Source: Sipunculus nudus (taxonomy: Eukaryota; Annelida; Sipuncula; Golfingiida; Sipunculidae). Taken from it: a DNA stretch of 64,000 nucleotides. Below, piece by piece: positions 1-11,430 of the stretch. The notes beneath the pieces are model-generated. The model did not search any database, was not told the DNA's origin, and saw only the letters and a program-made list of their open reading frames with translations. Within the stretch, counting starts at the first letter, position 1. Each line of letters opens with the position of its first letter. The position numbers and the translations under genes are program-made. The stretch is from NCBI GenBank assembly GCA_026874595.1, contig CM049320.1:17744988-17808987 (forward strand), in the 5' to 3' direction.

Positions 1-437
1 TATGTGTGTGTGTGGCTATGTATATGTGTGTTTAAATATATATAATTATATATATGTGTATATTCATATAATATTTATTATAATATATGTATGTGTGCAA
101 GTGTGTACTAAGAATATCAAAAGATAATTTTTATTGATTATCAGGGTTTCATCAAACCTACAAACATAACTGTCAGACACATAAATATAGACAATTAAAA
201 GTGAAATATAAATTATAAAAGCATAGAATTGATAGTTTATAATTTTAGTTAAAAAAATATCTTCCATTTTAGTTAAGAGATAGCTTTTGAAAAAAAGATT
301 TTTTGCATGAAACTTGTAAAATGTGTTTGTATTCATCATTCTTCCTGAAAACTGTTAATTCTTATTACCCTAGAAATATGACTGACATTAATCATTTATT
401 CCCATACATGTACACATATATTTATATTTTCACACAC

Positions 438-506
<69 letters not shown>

Positions 507-1909
507 CTGTACATATATAGAGTTCAGTATATTTATAACTTAGTACATATAAGTATATAAATGAAAATAAAGTAGACAGATAGTGTTGAGGCAAGGTTGT
601 TTTATTAATGTTTATAGTCATTAAAAAACACATTAGAAATATCATTTTAATTTAATTGTTTTTAAATAACAATGATTATTATTTGCAAATAAAAAATAAG
701 GGATGCTTGCATGGTCATGCATGATGACGTTTCCAAATGTTATGGTAAGTTGTGATGTTTGTTGATTTTTTTTGCATCATTTTGTTCTGTGAATACTTTG
801 TCTTGGTACATTTTGTCCTGGGGTATTTTGTCCAGTATTGTTTGCCTGGATCTTGCCCCCCTGAGAATGGAAGGTAAAGAATTTTGATGAAACTCAAATA
901 GGGTTCATTTAGTGTAGCACAAAGTGTTGTTGTCTGCCAGTTTTGAGCAAGGTTCTGGGACAGGCTGTGATTGGCCAGGGTCAGCAGAGCAGAACCAATC
1001 AATATTTACCAAGTGAATGTATGCAATTCAGGGTGAATTTTTCCCTTTACCAAATGTGAGATGGTTGTATTTTCTATTTCACTTTATTATTTTATATTTT
1101 ACTTTATATTACTTGGGCTAATATGAACCAGTAGTTTATCAGTTTGAACATTTTACAATTCCATGTGAAAACCATATGCAATTTCTTATCTGATGTCAAC
1201 ATGACTTTATGATATCTGACCTGATAGCAAATTTGATGAAAAACCTTATACATGTACTCCTTCAGTGGGAATTTGTTTTCCTATCGCATGTAGCCTTCAT
1301 ATTGAAAGATAAAACATTTAAACCTTCCAGGACCTAGCTGTGTGCTGCTGTGTAAATCTGTCATACAGCTAAATAATGACATGACTGTGCCTCATTTGGC
1401 CAACATTATCAAATTATGTGAACAAATTGTCATTGCAGAATTCCATTGTTGGGTACTTTGGTTGGAATCCAAAATCTGCTACTCATATCTTCTTGGCTCA
1501 AGCAGTCATGCAAATTATCTTAAACAGACTTTGGTTCCTGCAGAATGCTAGATATTGCTAATAGGATTCTGTGGTTAATGAGTAAGGTTTAATGCAAAAT
1601 CAGGGTGCGACTATAAATAGACGTGCAGTGATGAAAAGAGAATTTACGGTACTCAAAAGTGAGACGCCTTTTTATCAGTGGTGTATAGCCTGAGCAACTA
1701 CATCACTGCTTATACTCTATGAGAGGAAGCGTACTTTTGAATAATAACAATCAAAAATCCATTTTAGCAACCAAAACCCATATTTTAATTCAATTGATGT
1801 GTATTGTATAAAGAATTATCTTAGCCATAACTGTGATGTTATTTTTGGTGCACGTTGGTGTTCAGACATCCTGGGTCTTGAAATTTGTTTATTGCATATA
1901 TCCTTTCAG
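1..1909. other. Non-coding AT-rich stretch, no gene recognised
   Basis: No reading frame in this stretch resembles a known family or has convincing splice sites. It contains TG/TA-rich simple sequence at the start, an AT microsatellite, and a short block around 780-850 in which a 'ttttgtcc'-like word recurs, which suggests an old transposable-element fragment. The longest minus frame (715-1002) has no recognisable domain. Confidence 0.5.
441..497. repeat. (AT)n microsatellite
   Basis: An uninterrupted run of about 28 AT units follows a short CA run. The apparent Tyr-Ile peptide it encodes is an artefact of the repeat. Confidence 0.97.
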
Positions 1910-2127
1910 GGACTTGGACACCAGGGCTCTTTATTTAGTAGATTTACTATCCCACTTATTGCTAGTTAAGAGAACTTTAAGCCTTGAGAAAGCAGCAAGC
2001 CATCAGTTGAAAGATGACATTTTAGAAAGCCAGTACCGTTTACTGATTGTAATCAGGTCTAGGATACAGAAGATTCAGTGGTCTTCTCAAATGATGGTGA
2101 GGCAAATGAGCATGACACTGTCTGCAG
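1910..2127 (+). CDS. Candidate internal exon of an unrecognised gene
   Basis: An open 218-bp block is bounded by an acceptor (tcctttcag ending at 1909) and a near-perfect donor (CTGCAG|GTAAGA, GT at 2128). The translation begins with DLDTRALYLVDLLSHLLLV and continues as a helical, leucine- and lysine-rich segment without low complexity. The exon enters after two bases of a codon and leaves after one. I do not recognise the family, and no neighbouring exon could be paired with certainty. The minisatellite just downstream would lie in the following intron. It could still be a chance open frame; the donor quality and residue composition are the main arguments for it. Confidence 0.4.
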
Positions 2128-2179
2128 GTAAGATTGTCATCACATTGATTATGCCTGAATTTGCTGTATGATTACTTTT

Positions 2180-3480
2180 GCAGGGGTTACAGGCAGTGAT
2201 CAGCATTCTGATCCAGCCTGCCAGAAATGTAGTGATCAGCTGTATGACCTAACCTGCCAGAGATGTAGTGATCATCTCTATGACCAAGCCTGCAAAAGAT
2301 TTAGTGATAAGCTCTGACCAAGCATGCAAGATGTAGTGATAAACTCTGAGTATATCACCTCAAGGTTTTACAAGAATTACAGTGAGCAATCCCATGATCA
2401 TGCTTACAGGGGAAAACAACTTCATGGTGGTGTTTACATGGATAAAGTAATCAGTTCCAGTATTGAAGGGAATAGAGTGGTCAGCTCCAGAGTGGTATTG
2501 CAGGGTGTACAATGATCAGCTCCAGAGTAATGCTTCAGGGGCTTTAATTATCATTGCTATTTTTGCTTTGGCGGGGGGATCTATCAACAAGCTCCGTGGC
2601 TGTGTTAGAGAACAGTGACCAACAATATGTAAGAGTTACAAGATTTCAGTGATTAGCTCCATGGTTGTGCTTGCAGGGGAATGCAGTGATCAGCTCCAAA
2701 GTGATGCTGGAGAGGGGTGTAATAATCATCTCCAGAGTGGTGTTACAGGAAATTTAATGATCGTTGCCATATTTACTTTTGCAGGGGACCTTTCGACAAG
2801 CTCTTTGGCAGTGTGTAGGGGAACAATTAATATCCAACTATATTTTGGTTTTACAATAGAGGAAAGACCAGAGTGATGCTTCCTGGGATACAGTGATCAG
2901 CACCAGAGTAGTATTGCAGGGGAAACAATGATCAGCTCCAATGTAGTATTGCATTGATTACAATGATTAGCTCCAGAATGGTGCTTCCGGTGTAACAGTG
3001 ATCAGCACAAGACTGGTATTGCAGGGGCAACTGATCAGGTCAACGGTCGTGCAACAGGGGATTCAACGATCAGTCCCATGGTGGTGCTGCAGAGAGATGC
3101 AAATAGCATGATCATTATCAATAATGATCATTGCAACGTGCATGTATTGAATTCAGGGAGCAGCTTTGTTCAGGTGTGCAGGAGATGGTGATTGGCTCTG
3201 TGCTGGTGCTGCTGGAGGAACATGTTCAACACCATGGTGGTAATGGCCATGATGTTTCTATGATTTCCAAGATACCTTGATAAACTTATTGCAGGGGATA
3301 TAGTGATCAGCTCCAGAGAGGTATTGCAGGGGATATAGTAATCAGCTCCAGAGAGGTATTCCAGGGATATCATGATCAGCTCCAGAGAGGTATTGCAGGG
3401 GATATAGTGAATCTCTGTTTGATCTAAAATGGGATACAATGAGTGCTGAAGAAGGGGAGTCAGCTCTGGTGTGGTCTGCA
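2180..3480. repeat. Degenerate outer part of a 35-bp minisatellite
   Basis: Imperfect copies of a 35-bp word recur throughout, with a conserved core 'gatcagctccagag' followed by a GT-rich part and 'gcaggggatacag'. The clearest run is near 3292-3405, where three adjacent copies keep the exact 35-bp step. Elsewhere the copies are interrupted by unrelated bases. This looks like an old tandem array that has partly decayed. Confidence 0.8.
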
Positions 3481-4070
3481 TGAACTAGGATAGCTCTATG
3501 GTTATGTCTATATGTGTAGAATGTGTGATAAGCTGTGTATCGTTATGTTTGCAGAGCATCAACTTTGGTGGACCATGAGTGAATGTGGTCAGCTCTGTAG
3601 TGATGTATTAGGAAATGTGGTCAGCTATATGCTGTATGGAATACAATGTTAACTCTTCAGACGTACTGCAAGACATTGTAACTAGCTGTCATGTGCTGCT
3701 ACAGGTAAAACAGTGATCAGGTGATGATGGTCTTAAATTATAACAGACATTGCTATATATGTGCATGAAGGGGATACAGGGAGCAGCTTTGTGTGTAGGA
3801 GCTGATGCTGCGTGAGGAAACATGCTCAACAGCACGGTGCCAATGGCTATGGTGATTCTTCCACATCAGGATTCAGTGGTTAACTCCCAACAGTGGTGCT
3901 TCAGTGGGACTTAATTTTCAGCTCCTGGATGGTACAGCAAATGGTAGAGTGGTCAGCTCTATGGTGTTGTTTTAGAAGATGATCTCTGCTATTTTTCTTC
4001 CTTGCAGGTGCTCTAGGGACCAGCTCTGTGGCAGTGTGTTCTGCCACAGTGATCAACAAGGGAGTGGTAC
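3481..4070. other. Spacer between minisatellite blocks
   Basis: This stretch holds isolated partial copies of the same 'cagctc' word and no open frame of interest. A segment at 3776-3850 repeats part of 3150-3250 (the 'gagcagctttg' and 'ggaacatg' words), so a larger repeated block may underlie the array. Confidence 0.4.
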
Positions 4071-4074
4071 TGCA

Positions 4075-4580
4075 TAAGGTTCAGTGATAAGCTCCAGAGT
4101 GGTGCAACAGACGATACAATGGTCAGCTCAAGAGTGGTGCAGCAGGAGATACAGCAATCAACTCCAGAGTAGTGCAACAGGGGATACAGTAGTCAGCTCC
4201 AGTGGGGTGCACCAGGGGATACAGCAATCAGCTCCAGAGTGGTGCACCAGGGGATACAGCAATCAGCTCCAGAGTGGTGCAGCAGGGGATACAGCAATCA
4301 GCTCCAGACTGGTGCAGCAGGGGATACAGCAATCAGCTCCAGACTGGTGCACCAGGGAATACAATGGTCAGCTCCAGACTGGTGCAGTAGGGGATACAAT
4401 GGTCAGCTCCAGAGTGGTGCAGCAGGGGATACAATGGTCAGCTCTAAAGTGGTACAGCAGAGGATACACAGGTCAGCTCCAAAGTGGTACAGCAGAGGAT
4501 AAAATGGTCAGCTCCAGATTGGTGCAGCTAGGGATCATCAGCTCCAGTGTGTTTTGTATCAGGGGATACAGTGATCAGCT
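4075..4580. repeat. Core 35-bp minisatellite array
   Basis: About 14 head-to-tail copies of a 35-bp unit with core 'caatcagctccagagtggtg' then 'cagcaggggatac'. The step from 'acagcaatca' at 4221 to 4256 to 4291 is exactly 35. Because 35 is not a multiple of three and no copy contains a forward stop, all three forward frames stay open and give the same 35-residue superrepeat in rotated phase (for example a 183-residue frame at 4084-4635). I read the open frames as a by-product of the repeat, not as a gene. Confidence 0.92.
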
Positions 4581-4859
4581 CCAGGGACATGCCAAAGGGA
4601 TAAAGCCAAAATATAAAAGGTCTGTATCCAGTTAGTGTTCAGCAATTTGTAGGAGGTAGGTCTGTAAACTTGTTTTATTCCAATTCTTTTAAGATGTAAA
4701 TTTACATCTAGATCTTGTTGCGGTCACATAGGTTTAACTGAAAAGGTTTATTCATGAATTGGTTTCCAGTTTAAAAATGATTAGTTGAATTCAAAACACA
4801 TTTTTTCACCATCTATGAAGACTCCAAAGTTTTATTCATATTTTTAGCTAAGCTGACTG

Positions 4860-7560
4860 GAAGTCATCTGAGCTTTAGCTATCACTCTTTGTCCGTCGTC
4901 TGTCCATTAACAGGGCGTACATCATAATCACTGGGCCTGGAAACTTCAAACTTGACTTCCAGAGAGGTCCATACAAAAAAGGCTCCTGTCTCCTTGGAAA
5001 CCTGAAATTAGGTTTCAGTTACCCATATCGTTCGAGCTTAATGGTACCCCGAAGAATGATAAAAAAATTGATAAAAAGTTCCAGTATCAGAACAACTAAT
5101 GCATTGATCACCATGATTCTTTGCATACATATTCATTATGAAGTGTTTCATCAGTTCCTGCAGACTGGTTGCTCCAGCTGTACTTTTTGCGAACCTGTGA
5201 GCTTTTGCGATGTTGTAGCATTGTCCGTCTACTGTAATTTCACCCATACTATCTTGAGAACGACAGGAGCTAGCATCACAAGATTTTATGCAAAAGACTA
5301 GACATGTAAAACACTCATAGGATTTGGCTTTTTTTGGCTAACTGCATTTTCTTAGATTTTTAGAGAACCTGGAGCTTATGCGATGGCACAACATCGTCCG
5401 TCTGCCGTCCACCGTCATCCGTACGTTAACCCATACTATCTCAAAAACTGTCAGAGCTAGCAGCTCTAAATTGCATGTAAGGATCAGGTACATGTCAAAC
5501 TTTATCGGATTGAGGTTATTTTTTGGGTATCTGCATTAACTTCGATATCTTAGGGAAAAAGCTTAAAACCTTTCAAAATCATTTCCAAAACTTTTCAGCC
5601 AAATTGTCCAATATTTCACAGAAATGATCCCTGGAACAATCTCTCTCAAGTTTGTTCGAATGGTTCCAGTTCGGACATTTTTACAGGAGGTTGAACTTCG
5701 TCATCTATCAAAAAAAGCACACTAAAATCAAAATCTCAGAAACCACTAGAGCTATCATCGTCAAATTTTATGCTTATGTTTGTCACATAAATCATATCTG
5801 AAATTGAGGTATTGGTGGCGCAACCTACATTGATCTGTTTTTTACAAGCAAAAAAATTTAGACTCTTCTAGCTTATACACTGTTTTATGATGAAACTGTT
5901 ATGCTGATTTGTATTAAACTTTACAAGAATTATTCTATGGTAGGGTTCTGCCAGTTTTATCAGAATAGATTGGATAAATGCAGCTTTAAAAAGCAGTGTA
6001 GCCAATTGAAAAAGGCTTTCAGTGTTTGACAACAGATTTGACGTGTCAACTTTTCAACATGCCGAGTCAAGAGGTCACTCAGTTCAAGCAGGTGAGGTCC
6101 AGACATCACCATGGCAACTGACCTAGCTCTGTCTGGTGTCTAGACAATGTGATCATCATCTAGACGCAGAATGCCCAGATTAGAACTAGTGGAACTATAT
6201 CTTTCAACTGATAGAAAAAAATTGGTTTGCATTTTTAAATGAATCTGTGAGCTTATACGATGGTGTGGCATCGTCTGTTGTGCGTCATAGCTTTCTCAAA
6301 AAGGGCAGGAGCTAGCATCACCAATTTTTTTGCAAAAAAATAATCTAATAATTTCAATCGGATTTTGCTTATTTCTTGGATAACTGCATTTTCTTAGATT
6401 TTATAGAGAAAAATCTTCTTATTTGAAATGTTCTTATTTGAAACCTTGCTGCAAAATTGTTTGTTCATCAGTCCCAGTAATCCTCCCTGGCAAAAAGAAC
6501 ATATCCGAAATATCCTGACTGATAAATCCTAGTTTTAAAATTTCCTAGTCCGAAACTTGCAGATCCAAAAAAACATTTTGCTGAAATCATAATGAATAAG
6601 GTAGTTATGCAGGACAAAAGAGGATCAATATTAAATTTTAAAAATAAACCTCCATTCATACTCCCAAACTTTGCACAGTTTCGCATTAGGCCTGTAGGCC
6701 TTGGTTTAGAGAAAAAGTTAATAAACCTTAAAAAATCTTTTCCTCCTAAACGGTCCAGCCAAATTGTTCAATATTTCAAAGAAATAATCTCTTATACCAT
6801 ATCTCTCAAGTTTGTTTAAAGTATGGTTAAAGTTAAGTGATTTTTGGACGAGTCGAAGTTGAATTAAGTCAACTGCCCAAAAAAAAGCAACTAAATTGGC
6901 AATCTCTGAAATGGCTGCAGCAATCATCACCAAATTTTATGCCAGTGTTGGTCACTGGTCATCGGTCATCTGTACAATAACCCATAATATCTCAGGAATT
7001 GCTGGAGCTTACATCCCATAATTTAATGCAATAATTGGTCACATATAAAATGTGGGATTTAGCTTATGTTTTGCTATCTGCATGTACCTAGTTTTTATAG
7101 GAAAAAAGCTAATAAACCTTTAAACGTGTTCTTCTCATAAACAGTCCAGCCAAATTGTTAAATATTTTCCTGAAATGACCCTTGAGGCAAGTCCTTTCAA
7201 GGTTGTGCAAATTGTTTGTGTTTGATGAATTTTTGAGTTACATGAATTTGAACGTTGTCATTTGGCTAAGTAAGCACACTGACATAGCAGTCTCAGAAAT
7301 GATTGGAGCTAGCATCACCAAGTATTGTGCAAATGTTGGTCACATGACTCATATTTTAAACTGCAGATTTTGTGGCACCACCTACATTTACCTGTATTTA
7401 CTGGCAAAAAACCTCATAATATTAGCCTCTTTCACCTTAAAAATGTTTATGATGAAACTGTCAAGCTGATTCGTTCAATTTTCACAAGATTATTCTAGGA
7501 CATGATTCTTTCAATCGTAAAAGAATAGACTGATTTTTTAAATTTTTTGTTGGTAGAGTC
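4860..7560. repeat. Dispersed repeat, three diverged tandem-like copies
   Basis: Several blocks share ordered words: 'gagctagcatcac' (5267, 6308, 7308), 'cagccaaattgt' followed by 'caatatttc' (about 5597, 6757, 7147), and 'gatgaaactgt' with 'ttattcta' (5888 and 7450). The order is the same in each copy, at roughly 5390-5980, 6240-6950 and 6950-7540, with a partial one at 4900-5340. No protein is encoded. This is probably a non-autonomous element or a repeated intronic family. Confidence 0.75.
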
Positions 7561-7724
7561 GTGAAAAGCTAAAATAGGTGTTATGGCCAATATTGAGCGT
7601 ATTTCAAACTGAGGACTGCAATAGTCTTCTTCTACAAAAATGTTGTTTCAATTATAACTTCTGTAACATTGCACAAAAATGATTCTTTGTTCAAGTGTAC
7701 TTTTTTTTAATGATTTTTGGCAGA

Positions 7725-7813
7725 AGTGTAGTGAGCCAGTACTCGCCAAGATTGACTTGTCCCGCCGGAAACTTCTTTCCTTAGCAGGTAGTCAACAGTC
7801 TGTCTTCACGTGG
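7725..7813 (+). CDS. Candidate short exon, unrecognised gene
   Basis: A pyrimidine-rich acceptor (tttttttaatgatttttggcag) is followed by an open 89-bp block reading KCSEPVLAKIDLSRRKLLSL and onwards, ended by a GTGAGT donor at 7814. The family is not recognised. The same block occurs at 11203-11290 with a small insertion that breaks the frame, so at least one of the two is a pseudo-copy. Both could belong to a repeat instead of a gene. Confidence 0.3.
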
Positions 7814-7960
7814 TGAGTTTCAGTTTCAATCTGAATTCTCGGATCTCTTCTCGTCTCTGCTCGCCAAGTCCCATGGCACACCAAAAGCCAGAGGTGCTAT
7901 TGGCATATTGAGGAGTCTAATTGACGAGACTTTCGTCCACATTCCTCCAAGTTTCCTTGA
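7733..7960 (+). repeat. Left member of a direct-repeat pair
   Basis: About 220 bp starting at 'gtgagccagtactc' and running to 'gagactttcgt' is repeated in the same orientation at 11203-11420 at roughly 85-90% identity by eye. The two copies flank a broken minus-strand Ty3/gypsy remnant. They may be relic LTRs of that element, or a duplicated host segment carrying a short conserved open frame (SSLLA.SHGTPK.RGA.GIL in both). Confidence 0.7.
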
Positions 7961-8785
7961 CTGGGTGACCTAAAATGACTTTTCTGAAGGAGCAGACGGT
8001 TATAGGAACAATAGTATGATAGATCTGAACATTAATATAGGAGCCTAGAATAATCACTGTTTTATGGCACATTTATATCTTGTATGCTCCTTAGAGTATG
8101 ACACTAGAGCACTTTTATCAGCCCTAGAAAAAGATCTTAGAATCCCAAATGTGCTAAGAAACAAGCAACAATAGTGAAAAAGGGTAACTAGATACAGGGA
8201 ATCTTATGTAAATATGATCATAACAAACTCCGAAGTAATATAGAGATTTATCCCCAGACTGACAAGTGGAAGCACGCCTGGCCGCCAGCCATGCCAAAAG
8301 TGAATAAACCACCATAACACACCACAGGAATGTTAGAAACATATACCATTGCAACACATTAGAACAGTCCATATAGGACTGAGGCATTCCTGTTACAATG
8401 GGTTAACACGGAAGATAGTGAGAGATCACAGATGGTTGCCACTTGGTAGGCAGCAGGGAGGATGTTCCAAGGAGATTCAGATAAATAAGGACAGTCTGTC
8501 AATACTCACACGAGCGACTGCCGATGTAATATGGTTGCTACGGAATAAGGTTTCTGTAAAGCCAAAATAAGAGTTTGGAAGAAACCTTGACCATTTCTTC
8601 AGCTCTGCTGCGGTTCCAGAAAAACAGTGCCTGTGAATCCTGTGCTCTGAGATGCCCTTTTCTCTGATCAGTCATAGAGTTTGTCTAGCGGCCTCACTGC
8701 TGCCTGCATTCCTGCAGTGGGGTACCTGTACCTGCATGTGGGTGTGCTATTTAAAGAGCCGGAACGCCTCACTTAGGAATTGGAG
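7961..8785. other. No recognisable gene
   Basis: Short open frames exist on both strands, but none has a recognisable domain. The stretch probably belongs to the decayed interior of the minus-strand retroelement or to its flank. Confidence 0.35.
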
Positions 8786-9909
8786 TTAGATCCCAATGAG
8801 ATTTGGCTTGACCTTAGTATGTTCCACGCGGAACTCGCCTAATCCAATGCAATGGGATTTAGACAGAAAATTATCCATTTCACTGATCCTCTTCTGGATG
8901 TCATATGGCGATCCTATAGATCTGGGGTGTAAACCGAAATTGCACTTGACTAAAGGGTCAGAGGATACTTGATGGTACAGGCTCCAGCTTCCGGGGTATA
9001 CAAAATTGGCCACGACCCCGAGCAACTCGGTTTGGGTTGACTTTGCCACATACTTGTCTAGTGAATTTATGTGGTGAATCCTGAATAACCGGCCCAAGTG
9101 GGCATGGAAGAATATTAATATGGTAGTATTTGGGAGAGAACCTCCCAATGCCAAATGGCCACAATGATATTTGATGGTCTGAAACAGATTTCTCCCTCTG
9201 GCACATCCCATTGTTGCAGGCGGGATAATTCCTGGAAATATGCATTAAGGAGTGACAGAAACCTGGTGGGGGACGGGTCCTTCACATGCAAGTTCTCCCG
9301 GGCCAATAGGCACTTCTGCCAGGGTTCGTACACCGAAAGAATCGGCCAGATATTGTAACATTCCCCTAACCCACTCCTGCCACTCGGACTTACAGTTGGG
9401 CCCTAGATTGCCCATCAGGCTTCCATGGGAATGGAACTTAGATGTAGTGCTATTACAGGTTTACTGTTTCCGGCAGACCCAACATGCAATTTCAATGTAC
9501 AGCCACCATAGAAGGTGGGTCTGGATGATGTGGCGACCCAGATGCTTCAATTTGTCCAATCCACATAGATTACAAGCTTTTGGCCGCCCCTTTGGCCTCA
9601 CAGAAGGAGCTGTTCCTTGAGAACTTTTAGATCGTACCTCTGCAGACATCACGTCTTCATCTCCAACATTAGGTAAGAATCTACCTTCGCCTCCGAGGGC
9701 ACCTTACTTTCACAGGGTAGATCATCGTCACCAGAACTATGACTTTCTTCTTCGTAGTCTGGGACGAACAAAGCTTCAGATAATGGGTCCAACTCTGTCA
9801 TGATTCTATCTGAAATAACGAGTACGGACCCCTGGCCCCAATATGAGACAAAAGTTAAAACTTTAACGTTAACTACGAAGTGCATTAGAGAACTCCTTAT
9901 ACTAAACAC
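8786..9909 (-). pseudogene. Broken ORF with C2H2-like zinc finger, retroelement-associated
   Basis: Reading from 9909 leftwards, three or four frames follow one another with small shifts. The first (9909-9649) has an acidic patch (DYEEESHSSGDDD). The second (9652-9461) has basic residues, then CNLCG, then a helix ending in HIIQTH, spacing that fits a C2H2 finger, followed by a second cysteine pair (CWVC). The remainder (9333-8786) has no known domain. It lies just downstream of the integrase remnant on the same strand, so it may be a 3' extra ORF of that element. No function is assigned beyond likely nucleic-acid binding. Confidence 0.45.
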
Positions 9910-10175
9910 ATGCTGATAAGCTTACGTAGTATAATCCTTTAAATATGCCGGCCTACGGACCTTTCTGCCTTTAGAGGTTTTTATTTTAGGACTATGTCGA
10001 GGGATATTATTTTTAGGGATGTCTCTGATTGTTTCAGCTTGGTCAGAATTACCAGGGGCCTGTTGATCCTGCCTACTTGGGGTCTAAGAAGCAGAGACAA
10101 AGGGTGATTGAAGAAGGCTGGGTTCAGCAGTGCTGGCCCAAACCTCTTCACCATCATTAGTCTAATTCTGTCCAT

Positions 10176-10962
10176 AATTGGATACAGGCCCTACACAACC
10201 ATAACGGTATATTTCTATCTTCGCAAAGTTTCAGGTTGTCATGATGTATAAACTTATCAGCTTCTTTGTCTTGACTTTGTAGATAGGATGTTCACAAGTA
10301 ATCACAAGGTATGGACCCTTCCATATGGCCTGTAATTTTGGAAACTGACCTTTTTTGGTAGCCCTATTGCGCAGATAAACAAGATCGGCTGAATGAAAGG
10401 TCATTATCAAGAGGGGTAGATCTTTATCCCAAGCAGGCAGATCATTCTCAAGGTAACAAAGGATCATCTGCAATACAGTTCTGTTTTGGCGTTCTACTTG
10501 CCCGTTCGATGCTTGGTGTTTAGGTGTTGTTCTTGTTTTTGATATGCCTAAAGTTTTACACAGGGCAGCAAATAAATTGGATTCAAAATTTTGTCCCTGG
10601 TAAGAATGGACTTTCAACAGACAACCTAAAATTGCGAAGAATTTCAACACAAGAGTCTCTGTCACTATTTCTGCAGATTGATTTGGAATTGGGAAACACT
10701 CCAGCCATTTTGAAAACTGGTCATAAACCATTAATATGTAACGGTTCCCATCCCTGCTCTGGTTGAAAGGACCCAAAATGTCAATATGAATTCTTTCCAT
10801 TGGAAAACCTGCTTGATATATTTCTAGACCAGACCAGACCTGGCCTTCTTGGCTGGCTTTTTTTGTTTTTGTTTCAGGTGACACAAGTTTTAATATACAG
10901 ATCAGTGTCTTTTGCCATTTGTTACCAAAAGAAAGCTTTATGCAAATGACACAGATGGTCAA
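10176..10962 (-). pseudogene. Ty3/gypsy integrase remnant
   Basis: The frame at 10962-10231 encodes an rve-type integrase core. It shows ERIHIDILGPF (first catalytic Asp), then the region where D-Q-G is expected, which here reads HSYQGQNFES so the second Asp is replaced by Tyr, then GQVERQNRT with the catalytic Glu. After the core, sequence is missing before the C-terminal GPY/F-like block (KGPYLVI). A frame change near 10250 leads into an HHDNLKLCEDRN tail, typical of the end of such polyproteins. It is inactive, and no RT or gag is left beside it. Confidence 0.85.
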
Positions 10963-11200
10963 ATGATATCAGGTCATGAAAGAATGCCAACACTTAGCCT
11001 CGGAGGGCTGCTGGGACCACTAAACAGTTCTGAAAGGTTGGGTATACTTTCATAAACCTTTTAAACTACAAAATACCATTTATGATATCCAAGTGATCTC
11101 CATTTAACCATAAATATTTGGATGCAGGGCTTTTACAGAACATCTCGCCCTGGAGAGCCCCCCCCCCTTTTATTTATCCTCGTTGAACCATTTTTAGTAG

Positions 11201-11430
11201 TGAGCCAGTACTCTCCAAGTACGGAGATTGACTTGTCCCGCCGGAAACTTCTCTCTTCAGCAGGTGGTCAACAGTCTTCACGTGGTGAGTTTTAGGTTTT
11301 CTGAAGTTTCGGGTCTCTTCTCATCTCTGCTCGCCAATTCACATGGCACACCAAAACCCAGAGGTGCTCTTGGCATTTTGTGGAGCCTAATGGACCAGAC
11401 TTTCGTACACAGAAGAATGGGACCTTTAAG
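11201..11430 (+). repeat. Right member of the direct-repeat pair
   Basis: Same orientation and content as 7733-7960, with a short insertion near 11220 and several substitutions. The pair brackets the retroelement remnant. Downstream of 11430 the similarity ends. Confidence 0.7.

Noticed and set aside
303-645. Open frames of 67-71 residues made of Tyr-Ile repeats
   Set aside because: They are translations of the (AT)n microsatellite.
4084-4635. 183-residue ORF and two overlapping ones
   Set aside because: All three arise from a stop-free 35-bp tandem repeat; no start context, domain or splice support.
9252-9620. 122-residue plus-strand ORF
   Set aside because: It is the antisense of the zinc-finger-bearing minus-strand remnant.
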